From NCBI GenBank assembly GCA_961205875.1, contig OY540813.1, positions 11,875,001-11,939,000 on the forward strand: DNA of 64,000 bases, in the 5' to 3' direction. A program made the translations under genes and the position numbers. This document shows positions 47,954 to 59,199 of this stretch, one piece after another. The notes under the pieces were generated by a model. The model searched no databases. It had not been told where the DNA came from and saw nothing but the letters and a program-made list of their open reading frames with translations. Source of the DNA: Sialis fuliginosa (Eukaryota > Arthropoda > Insecta > Megaloptera > Sialidae). Each line of letters opens with the position of its first letter. Position 1 is the stretch's first letter.

Positions 47954-48782
47954 CCGAGTGTTTTTTTAAAGACTTTCCAGCGGATTATTTCCAAAATAGC
48001 GAATTTTCAGAAAATATGTTTCAGACAAATGTTTCATGGTTTCGAGGGGGATAAATATTGACATTATAGGGTGACCTTAGAAAGGTCACTTTGATGGTTT
48101 TCAAATCTTAACCTATATTTTTTGTTGCAGATTCATAATTTAAGAGATAAAATATAAACAACTTTTGTTTGAAACATTTTTTCTAAAAATGTCAATTCTT
48201 TATGATATGAAGCAAACCAAACAGAAATTTCGGGATTTTTCACTCAAAAACTATAAACTTTTAAGAAAAATTACAAAATAAAAAAAAGTACTTAGAACTA
48301 AGCTAGGATTCTCGGAGAATTGTTTTTCAAATTTATTGTTATTTTTTTATGCAGAAAAAAATCTGATATTAAAAAAAAAAATTGTGAGAATCTTTGCTTA
48401 AATCTAAGCATTTTTTTACCTCTTGAGATTATTTTTAAAAATTAATAATTTTCAAGTAAAAAATTATGGAAAATCCAGAAATTTCTCTTTGGTTTGCTCC
48501 TAATCATAAAAAATGGACATTTTCAGAAAAACATATTTCAAACAAAAGTTGTTTATTTTATCTCTTAAATTAGGAATCTACAACAAAAAATATTGGGTTT
48601 AGATTTGAAAATGAAAAGTTGAATTTGAAAACCCATCAAGGTGACTTTTTCAAGATCACCCCATAGTGTATTGACACATTCATGGCTTAGAGGAGACTAT
48701 ACAATATATAGCCTTTTTTTCTGAAAGATTTTTTCATTATTTTGGAAATAATCCGCTGGAACGTTTTTAAAAAAACACTCGC
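47954..48782. mobile_element. TA-flanked foldback element, 829 bp
   Basis: Starts CCGAGTGTTTTTTTAAAGAC and ends GTTTTTAAAAAAACACTCGC, flanked by TA at 47952-47953 and 48783-48784. The arms are inverted over much of the length: CCAGCGGATTATTTCCAAAA with its mirror near 48740; AACAACTTTTGTTTGAAA with its mirror near 48535. Divergence is moderate, with A/T-run indels. No transposase. The TA duplication suggests Tc1/mariner-type mobilisation. Confidence 0.88.
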
Positions 48783-49254
48783 TATATGTATTTATTTTCT
48801 TATTTTCCTACAGTAACACTGTAGTGACAAATGCTGTATGAAATTATATCTTATTGTTCGGTGAAGCGGACACAAAATAAATGATTCGATTCCAGATAAT
48901 TCAGTGCTTCCTGAGTGTAGAGAACATTTCTCAGAAAGAAAAGTACAACTTCGACAACAAAACGGAAGTGCCTAGTGCGTATGTTTTCTACCAATTGTAA
49001 CGATATTGTTCATGAAATTATTATTTATAACGGAAGAAGAAAATGATCATACCGACATAAATAAATGGCCTAGTAATTCTAGTATCATTTTATTAGATAC
49101 TTACAAATATGCATTATCGTCCATTTTTGTAAATTTTCATGTCAAGAAATATTTAAGTGTTGACTCTTTTTTATGGTATTCATCATAAAAAATAGATTTT
49201 TTTTATTATTTAAAAAAATGTAATATATGTATGTATAAGTATATCACTGTCGTC

Positions 49255-49745
49255 CCTTGTTTCAAAATTTCACCCCCCGCGAAGGGGCTAAAACAAGACA
49301 ATTTTTTTTATGGCAAGGCATGTGGCACATCGAAATGTATAACTAAACCAGTGGAATTTGACTCTATTTCAAAAATGGCGCCAGCAGGGGCCTAAAAGCA
49401 GTATTTTATTTTGTCCACCCCTCCTCTAACTCGGTAACCACTGGCTCAAAAAATTTGAAAAAAATTTGGTAATGAGGTTTTGGTGAGACTACCAACGACA
49501 ACATATATTAAAGTCAACAATATCATTTCAAAATAGAAAGGGGCGTTATATATTTTGTTTATTTTTATTTTCTTATCTAGGCATGTGGGGTGTCAAAATG
49601 TAGATCTCAGTTAGCAGAATATGACCTTATTTTTATATTTTTTTCTAACTCAAAAATGTACCTGTGGCTCCAAACAGTCCACCTAGTACGTACTTTGGAA
49701 TATTTATGGCATACACTCGTATATGTCTTGACCGATTTTATTTAT
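49255..49745 (+). repeat. Dispersed repeat family I, copy 2
   Basis: GGCAAGGCATGTGGCACAT, ATTTCAAAAATGGCG, TCTAGGCATGTGGGGTGTCA, AATGTAGATCTCAGTTAGCA and GGCTCCAAACAGTCCAC match copy 1 at 23825-24360 with the same two submotifs in the same order. Confidence 0.7.
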
Positions 49746-49779
49746 TTTTTTGGTAATGTTGATTTTGATTTTTTTTAAA

Positions 49780-49890
49780 TTTTTGTCTGTCTGTTTGTTC
49801 TTATTTGACGTGAAAACTACTAAAACGTTTTTGATGGTACTTACATTAGAATAAGTTTAGGCTTTATGATAGTTGCCTTAAGGAAAATGT
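49780..49890 (+). repeat. LINE-like tail relic
   Basis: TTTGTCTGTCTGTTTGTTC, then GTGAAAACTACTAAAACG and TTTTGATGG follow the standard wording of RTE/CR1-related tails in insects. Degraded, with no coding part. Confidence 0.4.
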
Positions 49891-50479
49891 AATCATGTTG
49901 TATATAAAAATTAGAAAAATAATTAAATATACTAAAAATATATTTAGATTATTTTTCTAATAAATTTGCATAAAAATAAAATGGTACTTATAGATCGAAT
50001 AAATATAAAAACTAATTTAATTAAGAAGAAAAACACAGGAAAACTACGAGAAATTATGTTGTTATTCAGTAAGAACATTAAATAAGTTATAATAATTGTA
50101 ATCCTGGTATTTTCTACCAACACATTAATTAAATACACATGGAATAATACATCACCAAATAATGTTTTAATTACATTTACTTTAACTAAATAAGCAAATA
50201 TTTATTCAACCATGTAGGAAATATTTAAATCTTAAAGCTTTACATAAATGCAGCATAGAGTTTTTCTCGTAGAATTGTCTTGTTCGGTTAAATCCGCATT
50301 ATGTTGATAAATACATCAGGTGGAGAAAAAACAATTTGCAAAAGCTTTGTACTATTCTAGCATTACTGACATTTTTTAAATGTGCAGCAACATTTGTCGA
50401 GGTAAACCGCAATTATTTATTCTGTATAACGAAATAAATAGCGTACAGTATTAAATTGCGTTTATACAATTATTCTATT

Positions 50480-50557
50480 CAAAGTTTCGAACTGGAACTG
50501 TATCGAAAACTGAAAAAAAATTATTTTTTTCGAAACGAAAACCAAAACCGATCCGAT
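50480..50557. repeat. Fragment of the CCGGAA-rich hAT-like MITE
   Basis: TTTCGAACTGGAACTGTAT, CGAAACGAAAACCAAAACCG correspond to the left part of 58256-58616 in decayed form. It abuts a family A MITE at 50558. Confidence 0.55.
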
Positions 50558-51084
50558 GTACTGGCACCAGTTATGGCCGCTGTAAGAGCAAGGTAACTGT
50601 TTTTGTGATTGGCGGGCTTCTTTTTTGTGATTCTCATGAGCTCATGTTACTAATAAAACAAGTGACTCTTTATTTAATCAATTTAATTACCAAAATCTGC
50701 AAATAGAGTTTATTTTTTAAATTATAGCCTTTTATTTTGTTTATATTTTTTTTCCAGTAATGGATAAAGTAAAACCAGTAATGAGCACGCAGTGATGGAT
50801 ACTTGCTAATGATTACAACATGATAATTAAGATATAAAAGAAAGAATCGTCAAATTTGAAACAATGTAAAGCAGTTGCTATACTAATAATTAACTTAAAT
50901 GTCCACCATTTTGACACTTATTGGCTGATTGTCATCAAATCACGCTGTTAAACAGTTAAATGTATGTATGTAGATTAATATTCAGAAATGGTAGTAATCA
51001 AATATCAACAAATATTTCTAATTCAGTACATTTAATTAAAAATAGCCATTACTGGGGTCATATCTCAGACTAGTGCCAGTACCT
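50558..51084 (-). mobile_element. MITE family A, complete copy
   Basis: Runs from GTACTGGCACCAGTTATGGC to AGACTAGTGCCAGTACCT, 527 bp. It contains every block seen in 4995-6163 but none of the 613-bp nested element, so it shows the unoccupied form (TTAATTATTAGTATAGCAAC on the reverse strand at the insertion point). Flanking TA is not preserved. Non-coding. Confidence 0.9.
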
Positions 51085-51317
51085 AAAAAATAAAAATGAA
51101 AAAATATTACAGCCCTGATTATATTATAATATATATTTAACATTTATTAAAAATAGTTTTGTTGTATAGTAATAGCAATGTACAGTACCTATGCATAATT
51201 AAATTATACACTGGGTGGATCAAAAAACGTCTATTAATGTAGTAGGTAGGTACCCATAAAAATATCGGTATAGTTTTAATAATTATTAAAGGGACAAATT
51301 AAATACAAATAATTATT

Positions 51318-51490
51318 ATTTGATACATAATGTATAGAATAATATTATCTATAGTTTATGTCCCAATCATTTTATTTTATCTTTTATTAGTTTGTCAGAA
51401 ATATGTTTTAATAAAATAAGAATCACGTACACTGTTCACTGTCAGGATTACGTATAAGAAAGTCCCGTGGCTCCCATGGCAGATATTTTA
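51318..51490 (+). repeat. Dispersed repeat family C, partial core
   Basis: ATTTGATACATAATGTATAG, TTATTAGTTTGTCAGAAATA, AGAATCACGTACACTGTTCA, CAGGATTACGTATAAGAAAG and GGCTCCCATGGCAGATATTT match 25356-25524 almost base for base. Confidence 0.85.
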
Positions 51491-51494
51491 ATAT

Positions 51495-53148
51495 GTGCAC
51501 AGTTTTTTTTAACATACATTTGTTTAATATCTTCTAAAGATATGAGTTTTAGAAAATTAACAAACATTGAAATTCTTAAACGGTTTAATTTCTGTAATTT
51601 CAAACAATGAAATATTGCATGAAAGAACCTCTTAATCTTTCCAGATATACTGACACTGTTACGTTAACAATTGTGTCCTATCTGGTGTATGTAATTTTAA
51701 TTTAAGATGTTGTTCTACTAAACAGTTATAAATTTTATAAAATTTACTGCGCCTAGTAATTAAGGAATTTCAAGTCACTTGAAAATGTGTTAGGCTTATG
51801 ATTCAACGGAAGAATTTATTTGTAAATAACATTCGAGGTGAATTCTCTTCTCTTCTCACTTGGTTTTAAAACCAAAAACTTTTATTAATACATATTTTAA
51901 TCATTATTTTTATTCACATAAAATATAGAATAACGTTAAAAAAATAATAACAGAAATAAAAAATAAAAATAAACACTAGAAAAAAAAATGTATACAATAC
52001 AGTTCAAGTCTGGCTGAGGGGCTACACCCGATGCCTAATAACTTAATTTATTTTTTATTTTATTTATTATACTGTAGAGTGTAGAAACATAAAAACTTAT
52101 TCAGTAAATAAAGAAAAATAAAGGATTAAAAGATAGTTGATATGTACATATTATATGTACATACATACAAAGCAGGTAGACATGCCATTGTAAGATAATA
52201 TATAATATATTTATGCACTTTATTAAAATCGTAATAATATGCTATAGACATAGACAGTAAACCACTTATGTTGTTATTTTTCTATTGATTTTTAGATACT
52301 TTGTTGAACAACAAAAAGTTAATATATGCACTTTAAGTAAAATAATTAGCTCGACTTTGAGAATTACAATGTAGATTTTTATCTCCTACTTATAAAAGTA
52401 TATAAAAGTTTAAAGTTGTTTTAAAGTTTGTGAAAAACAATTTCGTTATATTGCATTGTAGTGCCTATATATAGATAAGTACATAAGTAGAAATGTATTC
52501 ATGTAATTTTTTACCGGAGGCATTACAATTTTATCTATTTTTTTTTTCGATTATTCATTTGATATTTTTTGCTTATTAGTACTAATTACATATAAAAGTG
52601 TAGGCTCTCTCTGTATAATGTAATTTTTTTTTAAATATAATCTATTTAGATATTAAAAAAAATGTCGTTCCCGTTGTTTGTTCTGACAACACAAAAATTA
52701 CTGGATTGATTTTGATGAGAAGATCTCATAGCTATTATAGTTTAAACCATATGATAACTAATTTTTAGGTCCGTATAAAAGTTACTATTTGTAAGCCGTA
52801 TATGTGCATATAATTTTTTTTTATTAAAAAATGACATTTTATTGATCTCTTAAAATGAACTTGTGTAAAATAAATGTTCCAGTTTGTAATATATATACAT
52901 ACATTATATTTTAATATGAACGCCCGAACCATTTATATGTATACGATTCTATTTGAATCTTGCAGGGAATATATAATTCTAAACAACTAAAACAACGAAC
53001 CATTTTATGCTAGACATTTTCTTTTTTACCTGCGCAGGTATTCTGAAACAAACAGCATACAGTATAGTAAATACAATAGATAGTATTTTTACTAAAAGTA
53101 CTACATAAACTAACTTAATATTAACTTGAATTAATTCAGTTTTATTTT
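51495..53148. other. AT-rich stretch with one LINE-like scrap
   Basis: At 52665-52770 a decayed tail-like piece (AAAATTACTGGATTGATTTT, GATGAGAAGATCTCATAGC) resembles the RTE/CR1-type wording seen at 63120. No gene. Confidence 0.4.
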
Positions 53149-53150
53149 TA

Positions 53151-54950
53151 GTAGCGTCGAATTATATTTTTTCGTGAAATCTCTTAGTAGTGAAATTTTT
53201 TTGACTAAATCGTTTGATTTTGGGTTCAAGAATATGTGTGTAAGTTTTCCGGATTCTCAGTGCTCCGGAATAGGGTCAAAAATGCCTTTGTTTGTAACAA
53301 ATTAAGGTTTTTTGACGATAGTTCGGCTAATATTTTGAATAATTTTTTTTAAAAAACATATGATGATGCGCTATGGAAATACAAATAAAATGACACTGGG
53401 TAGATGTTAAAAGGTCATTCCGTTCACCCGTAAAAAAATAAAAACCGCAGAAAACACGATATTTTTAAAGTTAAGATAAAAAAATAAATAAAACTCTTAA
53501 TTTTTTAAAAATATCTTCAAAAGATAGCTTTTAACGGTATAAACTGATATGCAACATCTCATCTCATAGTTTTTGTTAAAACGGCCACAATAAATAAATT
53601 ACGAAAATTTTTGATGGTCAAATTCATTGGGTGCAAATACTGTAGGGCCAAAAATATTTTTTTTAAATGAAGGTTTGAGAGAGTACTATCAAAATTTAAA
53701 AAAGTTATTTTTTTCAATTACTCCTTGACTTTTTTTTTGCTATTTGTTTATAAATTGTAATAAACAAATATCAGTTTAACCCCTTAATATTGCTTGAAAA
53801 TTTTTTTATTTTCTTTCACTTAATAGCATTTGACAAGATCAACAGTACCGAAAAAAAACATAAATAAATATTGATTCCTCAATGAGTTATTCATTTTTTT
53901 ACTTTTTTGCCAATTGTTAATAAACAAATTAACATTTTGACTTGAATCTTGAGTAAGTAGCTTCCTAAAGCATATGTCTATCTCATATGTCAAGAAAAAT
54001 TTGTTTACAGTGATTTTACCAAATGTAATAACGATTTAACTGTACGCCTTTAATTTTCTCGTTTCATTTGTGGTCACATGACTCCTATGGTTAATATGTT
54101 TAACAATTAGTAAAAAATGAATAACTTGGCCAATTTTTGACGTAGAGAGATGTATTTTTTTTTAAACCCGGTTATTTTTTTCCGTAGAATTCAAATATGC
54201 AATGATATCTGTATATAAATGCTTCTAATTTGTTATAAACAATAAAAATACAATTATTTATTTATTAATTTAAATTTAACTGCATTTGTTTCCAAGGCAA
54301 CATGAATTGTAGACTTATTTATTAGTATTTACAATTCAAATTTTGAGGGTGGTTTTCAGAGAGTCAAAGAGTAATTGAAAAAATAACTTTTTTAAATTTT
54401 GATAATACTCTCTCAAACCTTCATTTAAAAAAATATATTTTTGGCCCTACAGTATTTGCACCCAATGAATTTGACCTTCAAAAATTTTTATAATTTATTT
54501 ATTGTGGCCGTTTTAACAAAAACTATGAGATGAGATGTTGCATATCAGTTTATACCGTTAAAAGCTATCTTTTGAAGATATTTTTAAAAAATTAAGAGTT
54601 TTATTTATTTTTTTATCTTAACTTTAAAAATATCGTGTTTTCCGCGGTTTTTATTTTTTTACGGGTGAACGGAATGACCTTTTAACCTCTACCTAGTGTC
54701 ATTTTATTTGTATTTTCGTAGCGCATCATCACATATTTAAAAAAAAAATTATTCAAAATATTAGCCGAACTATCGTCAAAAAACCTTAATTTGTTATAAA
54801 CAAAGGCATTTTTGACCCTGTTCCGGGGCACTGAGAATCCGGAAAACTTACACACATATTCTTGAACCCAAAATCAAGCGATTTAGTCAAAAAAATTTCA
54901 CTACTAAGAGATTTCACGAAACAGCCGTTTTTCAGATAAATCGACGCTAC
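53151..54950. mobile_element. TA-flanked foldback element, 1.8 kb
   Basis: Ends GTAGCGTCGA and TCGACGCTAC, flanked by TA at 53149-53150 and 54951-54952. Left arm (to about 53735) and right arm (from about 54362) are inverted copies of roughly 590 bp, with a loop of about 625 bp. Shared blocks include GGATTCTCAGTGC(T/C)CCGGAA, GACGATAGTTCGGCTAATAT, GGTGCAAATACTGTAGGGCC and ATGAAGGTTTGAGAGAGTA. Identity looks above 90%. A small indel near the outer end of one arm distinguishes them. No transposase. Confidence 0.92.
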
Positions 54951-55431
54951 TATTTACATAAAAATCTATCTGGCTTTTTAAAAGTATTATTTTTAATTCA
55001 CCAATATAGTTCCTTGTGCATTTACGGGAACGGATTTATTTGAAGCATTTGGTACGAAACTCGCATCTAAATGTAATAAAACATATTTGATCACGTTCAG
55101 ATAATAATAATAAAAACAAGAATCATATTGAGTACGACATAATATGAGGATGGCAACGCTTGAGAACACGTACAAACATAGACACGTAGGTACAATGTGC
55201 CAGTATAAACGTGCATGTTAGGTCTAAGCGGAAATACTGTCGGATATTTTTGACACTTTTTAATTTACATGCTTTATCGATTATATTATATAAAAAACAA
55301 TAGGTTATTGTTTTTATTGGAAAATTTATCTAATTATCCAACCAAATACTAAATTGCCCTTTTCTATTAACAATAAATGTAACAAAATGACAAAATTATT
55401 TTTCTTCCCCGCATCAAAAACGTTTATAGTA

Positions 55432-55542
55432 TCCGTCACCGCTTCAACCTTACAAATCTATTACAAGTTGTCAAAACGCAGCTAACATGCCACTTGTATT
55501 GAATCACATATAATAGATTTGTAAGATCGAAGCGGTGATGGA
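55432..55542. ncRNA. Short hairpin, 32-bp stem
   Basis: TCCGTCACCGCTTCAACCTT and the following 12 bases (55432-55463) pair with 55511-55542 with three differences in 32, around a 47-base loop. Read on the minus strand two of the three become G-U pairs. Size and shape suit a microRNA-like precursor, but a remnant of a small palindromic MITE is equally possible. No promoter or conservation evidence is available. Confidence 0.3.
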
Positions 55543-55899
55543 GATCGTTTCTGTAAAGTGCCACAAAGTGGACAACACTCTCCAATCATGAAAAATTATA
55601 TTTTTATTCAAAAATAGTTTCTTTATTAACAGTTTTTACGCATTTTAAAACTTCTGTAGATAATTATTTCAACTACGAATTAAGATATGTTAACAGACAA
55701 TCTGAATAGGCATGGAAATTCTCAAATATGTTGTATGTATACAATAATAATGAAGTATAAAATAATAAGTGTCAAAATTCTTAAATTCTAGTTTATTAAT
55801 TTTATTATTTATAATAAAATTCATCCGACAAACAACCGACAGAACTTTCGCTTAAAAATCGTTCCATACACGAGCTATCATATAGCTGTTTCATTCACC

Positions 55900-56130
55900 A
55901 ACATACCGCTAGATGTCGATGCGCGCGCGCGCATTTTCCGGAGAACGCATCGGTCGCGCTGCATCGTAGTTCGCCTTCCGGCCAGTAGTGTCATCTCGAT
56001 CGCCACGCGTTGCGGTCGGTTCCGTATCCGGTACGAGCGCTCGGTTTGAAACTTTTGTGTACGTAGTAGCAGAGTTTAGTAGTTTTGTTAGTTGGCTGGT
56101 TTGTTGTGGGTGGTTTCGTGAATTTGTTTC
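55900..56130 (+). promoter_or_regulatory. CpG island, candidate promoter
   Basis: The most CpG-dense patch in the window: a GCGCGCGCGCGC run at about 55921-55932, then CGCATCGGTCGCGCTGCATC, GATCGCCACGCGTTGCGGTC and GGTACGAGCGCTCGG. After 56050 the sequence turns T- and G-rich (GTAGTAGCAGAGTTTAG), as a 5' untranslated region may do. An 87-codon frame over 55988-56251 has no domain and is not called. Direction is a guess. Confidence 0.4.
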
Positions 56131-56139
56131 TCGGAGTTA

Positions 56140-57100
56140 TGCTGATGGTTTGTTGACGTATTTAATTGGAAGGGATTTATATAATGTTATGAAATCTTTA
56201 TTTTCATTGTTGGGGTGTTTGAATTTGTATTTTAAACTTTTTTTTGTATGAATGGTATAATTAATTTCTAGAAAATATTTATTAAAATATATTTTGCAGG
56301 TAAAAAATATATTAAAAAAGGTCAAATAGATTTTTGCATGAAATATGTAAACCCTTTAATAGAATCTGAATATTGCTAACATTTATGTTTATTTATATGT
56401 ATTTTATTGTTTTGGGGCGACATGGGGGTGGGAGAGAGAAGCATCTCCGTTTAAAACTTATTCTACTTTATTAACAACATTTAATTAATACAAAAAATAA
56501 AGATACTTAGATTTATTAAAAATCTTTTTTATTTATTTATAATAATGCAATAGGTTCGGTAGACAAAAAAATCCACTTAAAAATATATATGATATTTTTA
56601 AAATAGAAAATTAAATGGGAAATATATGTTTTTGTTCTGAATTATTTTATTTAATATTTAATATTTTTTTTATTTTTAATATTTAATATTTAATTAAACA
56701 ATTAAATAATGAATCTCTTCACTATTCATTACGTATTTCTAAATGATTTTGACTTATTCATTTCCTCGAAGCAACTGGTACAATAAATTTCGCTCATTTT
56801 TCGTTTCTCATTTTCGCACCTTATGAAGACGTATTCTTCAAAAGACAACCGAGTTTAATTTCATTGTCGTGTGTCGACATCTCGTGTACAAAATAAATAT
56901 TAAAATATAATTGCAAGATTTTGTATCATTAATCTGCGTCTATTTGACATCGCACTTTCCTCCTCCCCTTCTTTATTTATCTCCATTTAACTTCCTCCCT
57001 TTTATAAACATAGTCTGTTTTAACAAGACATCTTAGGGCTGCTGCGCACTTTTCATGTTTAATTTTCCATTGTGAGAAATTTATTACTACTGAATATTAT
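56140..57100. other. AT-rich stretch, no gene seen
   Basis: TTTAATATTTAATATT repeats near 56650-56705. No frame or repeat pair recognised. Confidence 0.4.
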
Positions 57101-57103
57101 TTA

Positions 57104-57656
57104 ATACTAGTGCATTGGATCCGGTGTTACCCGGGTTAATATCCACAAAATCATAGTGACCTAAAATATTCAATATGCCCACCCAACATGCCCACAGTAC
57201 ACGGTTCACCGCGAATTGTTTTTTTTTGACTTCATGTTTACACAAAACATCCACCTTGGAAGTGAAATGTGTTTTTAAATTTCAATTTTCAATCAATATA
57301 TTTCAAAATATTTAACTGTTAATATGTGTCAAAAATCAACCATTTGATTTGAAAATGACCTGTTCATTGTGACGTAAATTTATAAAATATTCAAACCGTA
57401 AATTATAGAATTCTCAATTCAATGGCTAGTTTTTTTTTCTATATAAATGACAGTTGTATGCTCTGACATATTGGAAATAAAACACGACTTGATAAATATT
57501 TTTTTAGTCTTTTGATGTTAAATTTTAGGTTTTCATAAAAATTATCCACGGTACTGCACAGAAAACTATTGATGAAAACCGCATTGAAATCGGTTAAGTA
57601 ATTCCCGTGTCTATAAGCCTCATACAAACGAACATTCATTTTTATATATAGAGATA
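57104..57656 (+). repeat. Dispersed repeat family F, copy 1
   Basis: Begins ATACTAGTGCATTGGATCCG, has ACCCGGGTTAATATCC, two minisatellite-like units (ATGCCCACCCAACATGCCC), CTTCATGTTTACACAAAAC and ends ACCGCATTGAAATCGGTTAA then CATACAAACGAACATTCATT and TTTATATATAGAGATAGAGA. This end is the familiar tail of RTE/CR1-related LINEs or their SINEs in insects. No reverse transcriptase seen. Confidence 0.78.
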
Positions 57657-58086
57657 GAGATTATAATATAAAAAGATATACATATATAAAAAGAAAATAC
57701 TTTTCGTCGAAAGGAACAAAACAAATTATATTTGTATTAATTTAAGGCGAGTCGACTATGATACTATCATTAAAAATCTCGCAGTGTGCTCAAGCAATTC
57801 GTTTTCACACTGATGTATCTAGCTTTGAGTCAGAAGATAACAGTAAATAGTGAATACATCCTTATGAAAAAAAAATAATATCAAAAGAACTTTTTTTCAA
57901 AATGTATGTATTTCCAATTTCTTTTAGTGAAATTATCGCTGTATTTGAATATTCATGTAATAAGTATATAACTATACAAACATTTATATTAATATAATTT
58001 CATACGAGATAATTATCTCTATTACATTTTACATATAATTTTAATTTGTATCCGTAGAGAAGAGATTCTCGGTCTCGCTTTATAAA

Positions 58087-58752
58087 ATACTAGCGCATTG
58101 AACCCAGTGTTACTTGGGGATATAAATTTAATCTGTAATAAACCTATCAAACATTGTTTTCACTTATCGCTAACTATTTACGCAGCGCACACTAAGATAT
58201 CTCTCCGACGTTTTTTTCTGACTTCATGAAATTTACACAAAATATAAGTTTATACCAGGGCTTCGAACCGGAACTGAATATTTTTTGCCGGAATGAAAAC
58301 CGGAACAGAACCGAAATAAAAATATCGGTTCTTACGGTTCAGTACATGTTAAAATACGCGCGTTAACATGATCTTATTTCCCATTTCAATTGTCGTTCGG
58401 ACTATCATAAAGTATCTACCATAAAATATTCTAAATTATAGTAGAAAAAATTTGTTTAATACAAATATATTTTTTAATTAATCCCTTGGAGCTGAACCGA
58501 AAACCGGAAAAACCGTTTATTTTGCCGGAACGAAAACCGGAACCGAACCGAAATATATTTTTTTACTCGAACCGGAACGAAAACCGAAACAAAAAAAATA
58601 ACGGTTCGAAGCCCTGGTTTATACATATAAATCTTCCCTGTCAAACACACTATCTATAAGTGAAAACAGGAATAAAATCCGTTCAGTAGATAACGAGAAA
58701 TCGTGCACAGACAGATACGGAGAGGAACTTTGTTTTATGCTATGTATAGATT
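58087..58752 (+). repeat. Dispersed repeat family F, copy 2, interrupted
   Basis: Starts ATACTAGCGCATTGAACCC, has TTTCTGACTTCATG and TTTACACAAAAT, then is split by the MITE at 58256-58616. It resumes to AAAATCCGTTCAGTAGATAA, GTGCACAGACAGATACGG and TTTATGCTATGTATAGAT. The split shows that the repeat was in place first. Confidence 0.8.
58256..58616. mobile_element. hAT-type MITE with perfect 8-bp target duplication
   Basis: Ends CAGGGCTTCGAACCGG and GGTTCGAAGCCCTG, flanked by identical GTTTATAC (58248-58255 and 58617-58624), inside family F copy 2. The 361-bp interior repeats CCGGAAC, GAAAACCGGAA and GAACCGAA words near both ends, which are typical of hAT subterminal repeats. A decayed relative lies at 50480-50557. 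No coding region. The intact duplication implies a relatively recent insertion. Confidence 0.94.
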
Positions 58753-59199
58753 AAGCTGGTATCGTCTCATATCAATTTGTAAAAAAATGTTTAGTTTCAG
58801 TCTCGCGTGAAGCCCTAGATACTTACTTCTCTTCTAACTCCATTTTTTATGCAAAATACACCAATCGTAAGAGTTAAGAAACTGACATTCCAATCGCCAG
58901 ATGATCGATTGCTAACAGTTGTGTGGCGGTTGCTTTAGTGAGATAAGTATGATTAAAAAACATGGGATCGACATTCAGATGACTTGTAAGTGATTTTTTT
59001 ATGAGTGGTTTGTAGTCACGGCGCCTCCGAGAATGGTATTTTTTTAATTATATAATTTATGTATTTTTTTAATTTGTGAAAAAATTACATAGTGTACAAT
59101 TTAAAACAACTAAATGAATAATTGGATAAATGTGATATAGATTTACTATTTCAGTTTCAACCTAAATATATTTTAATTTATGTAATTGAAAATATATTA

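Noticed and set aside
42300-54960. Idea that all large foldbacks belong to one family
   Set aside because: Their ends and flanking duplications differ (8 bp at 42.3 kb, TA at 47.9 and 53.1 kb), and internal sequences do not match.
55988-56251. 87-codon frame in the CpG island
   Set aside because: No domain; more likely untranslated leader sequence.
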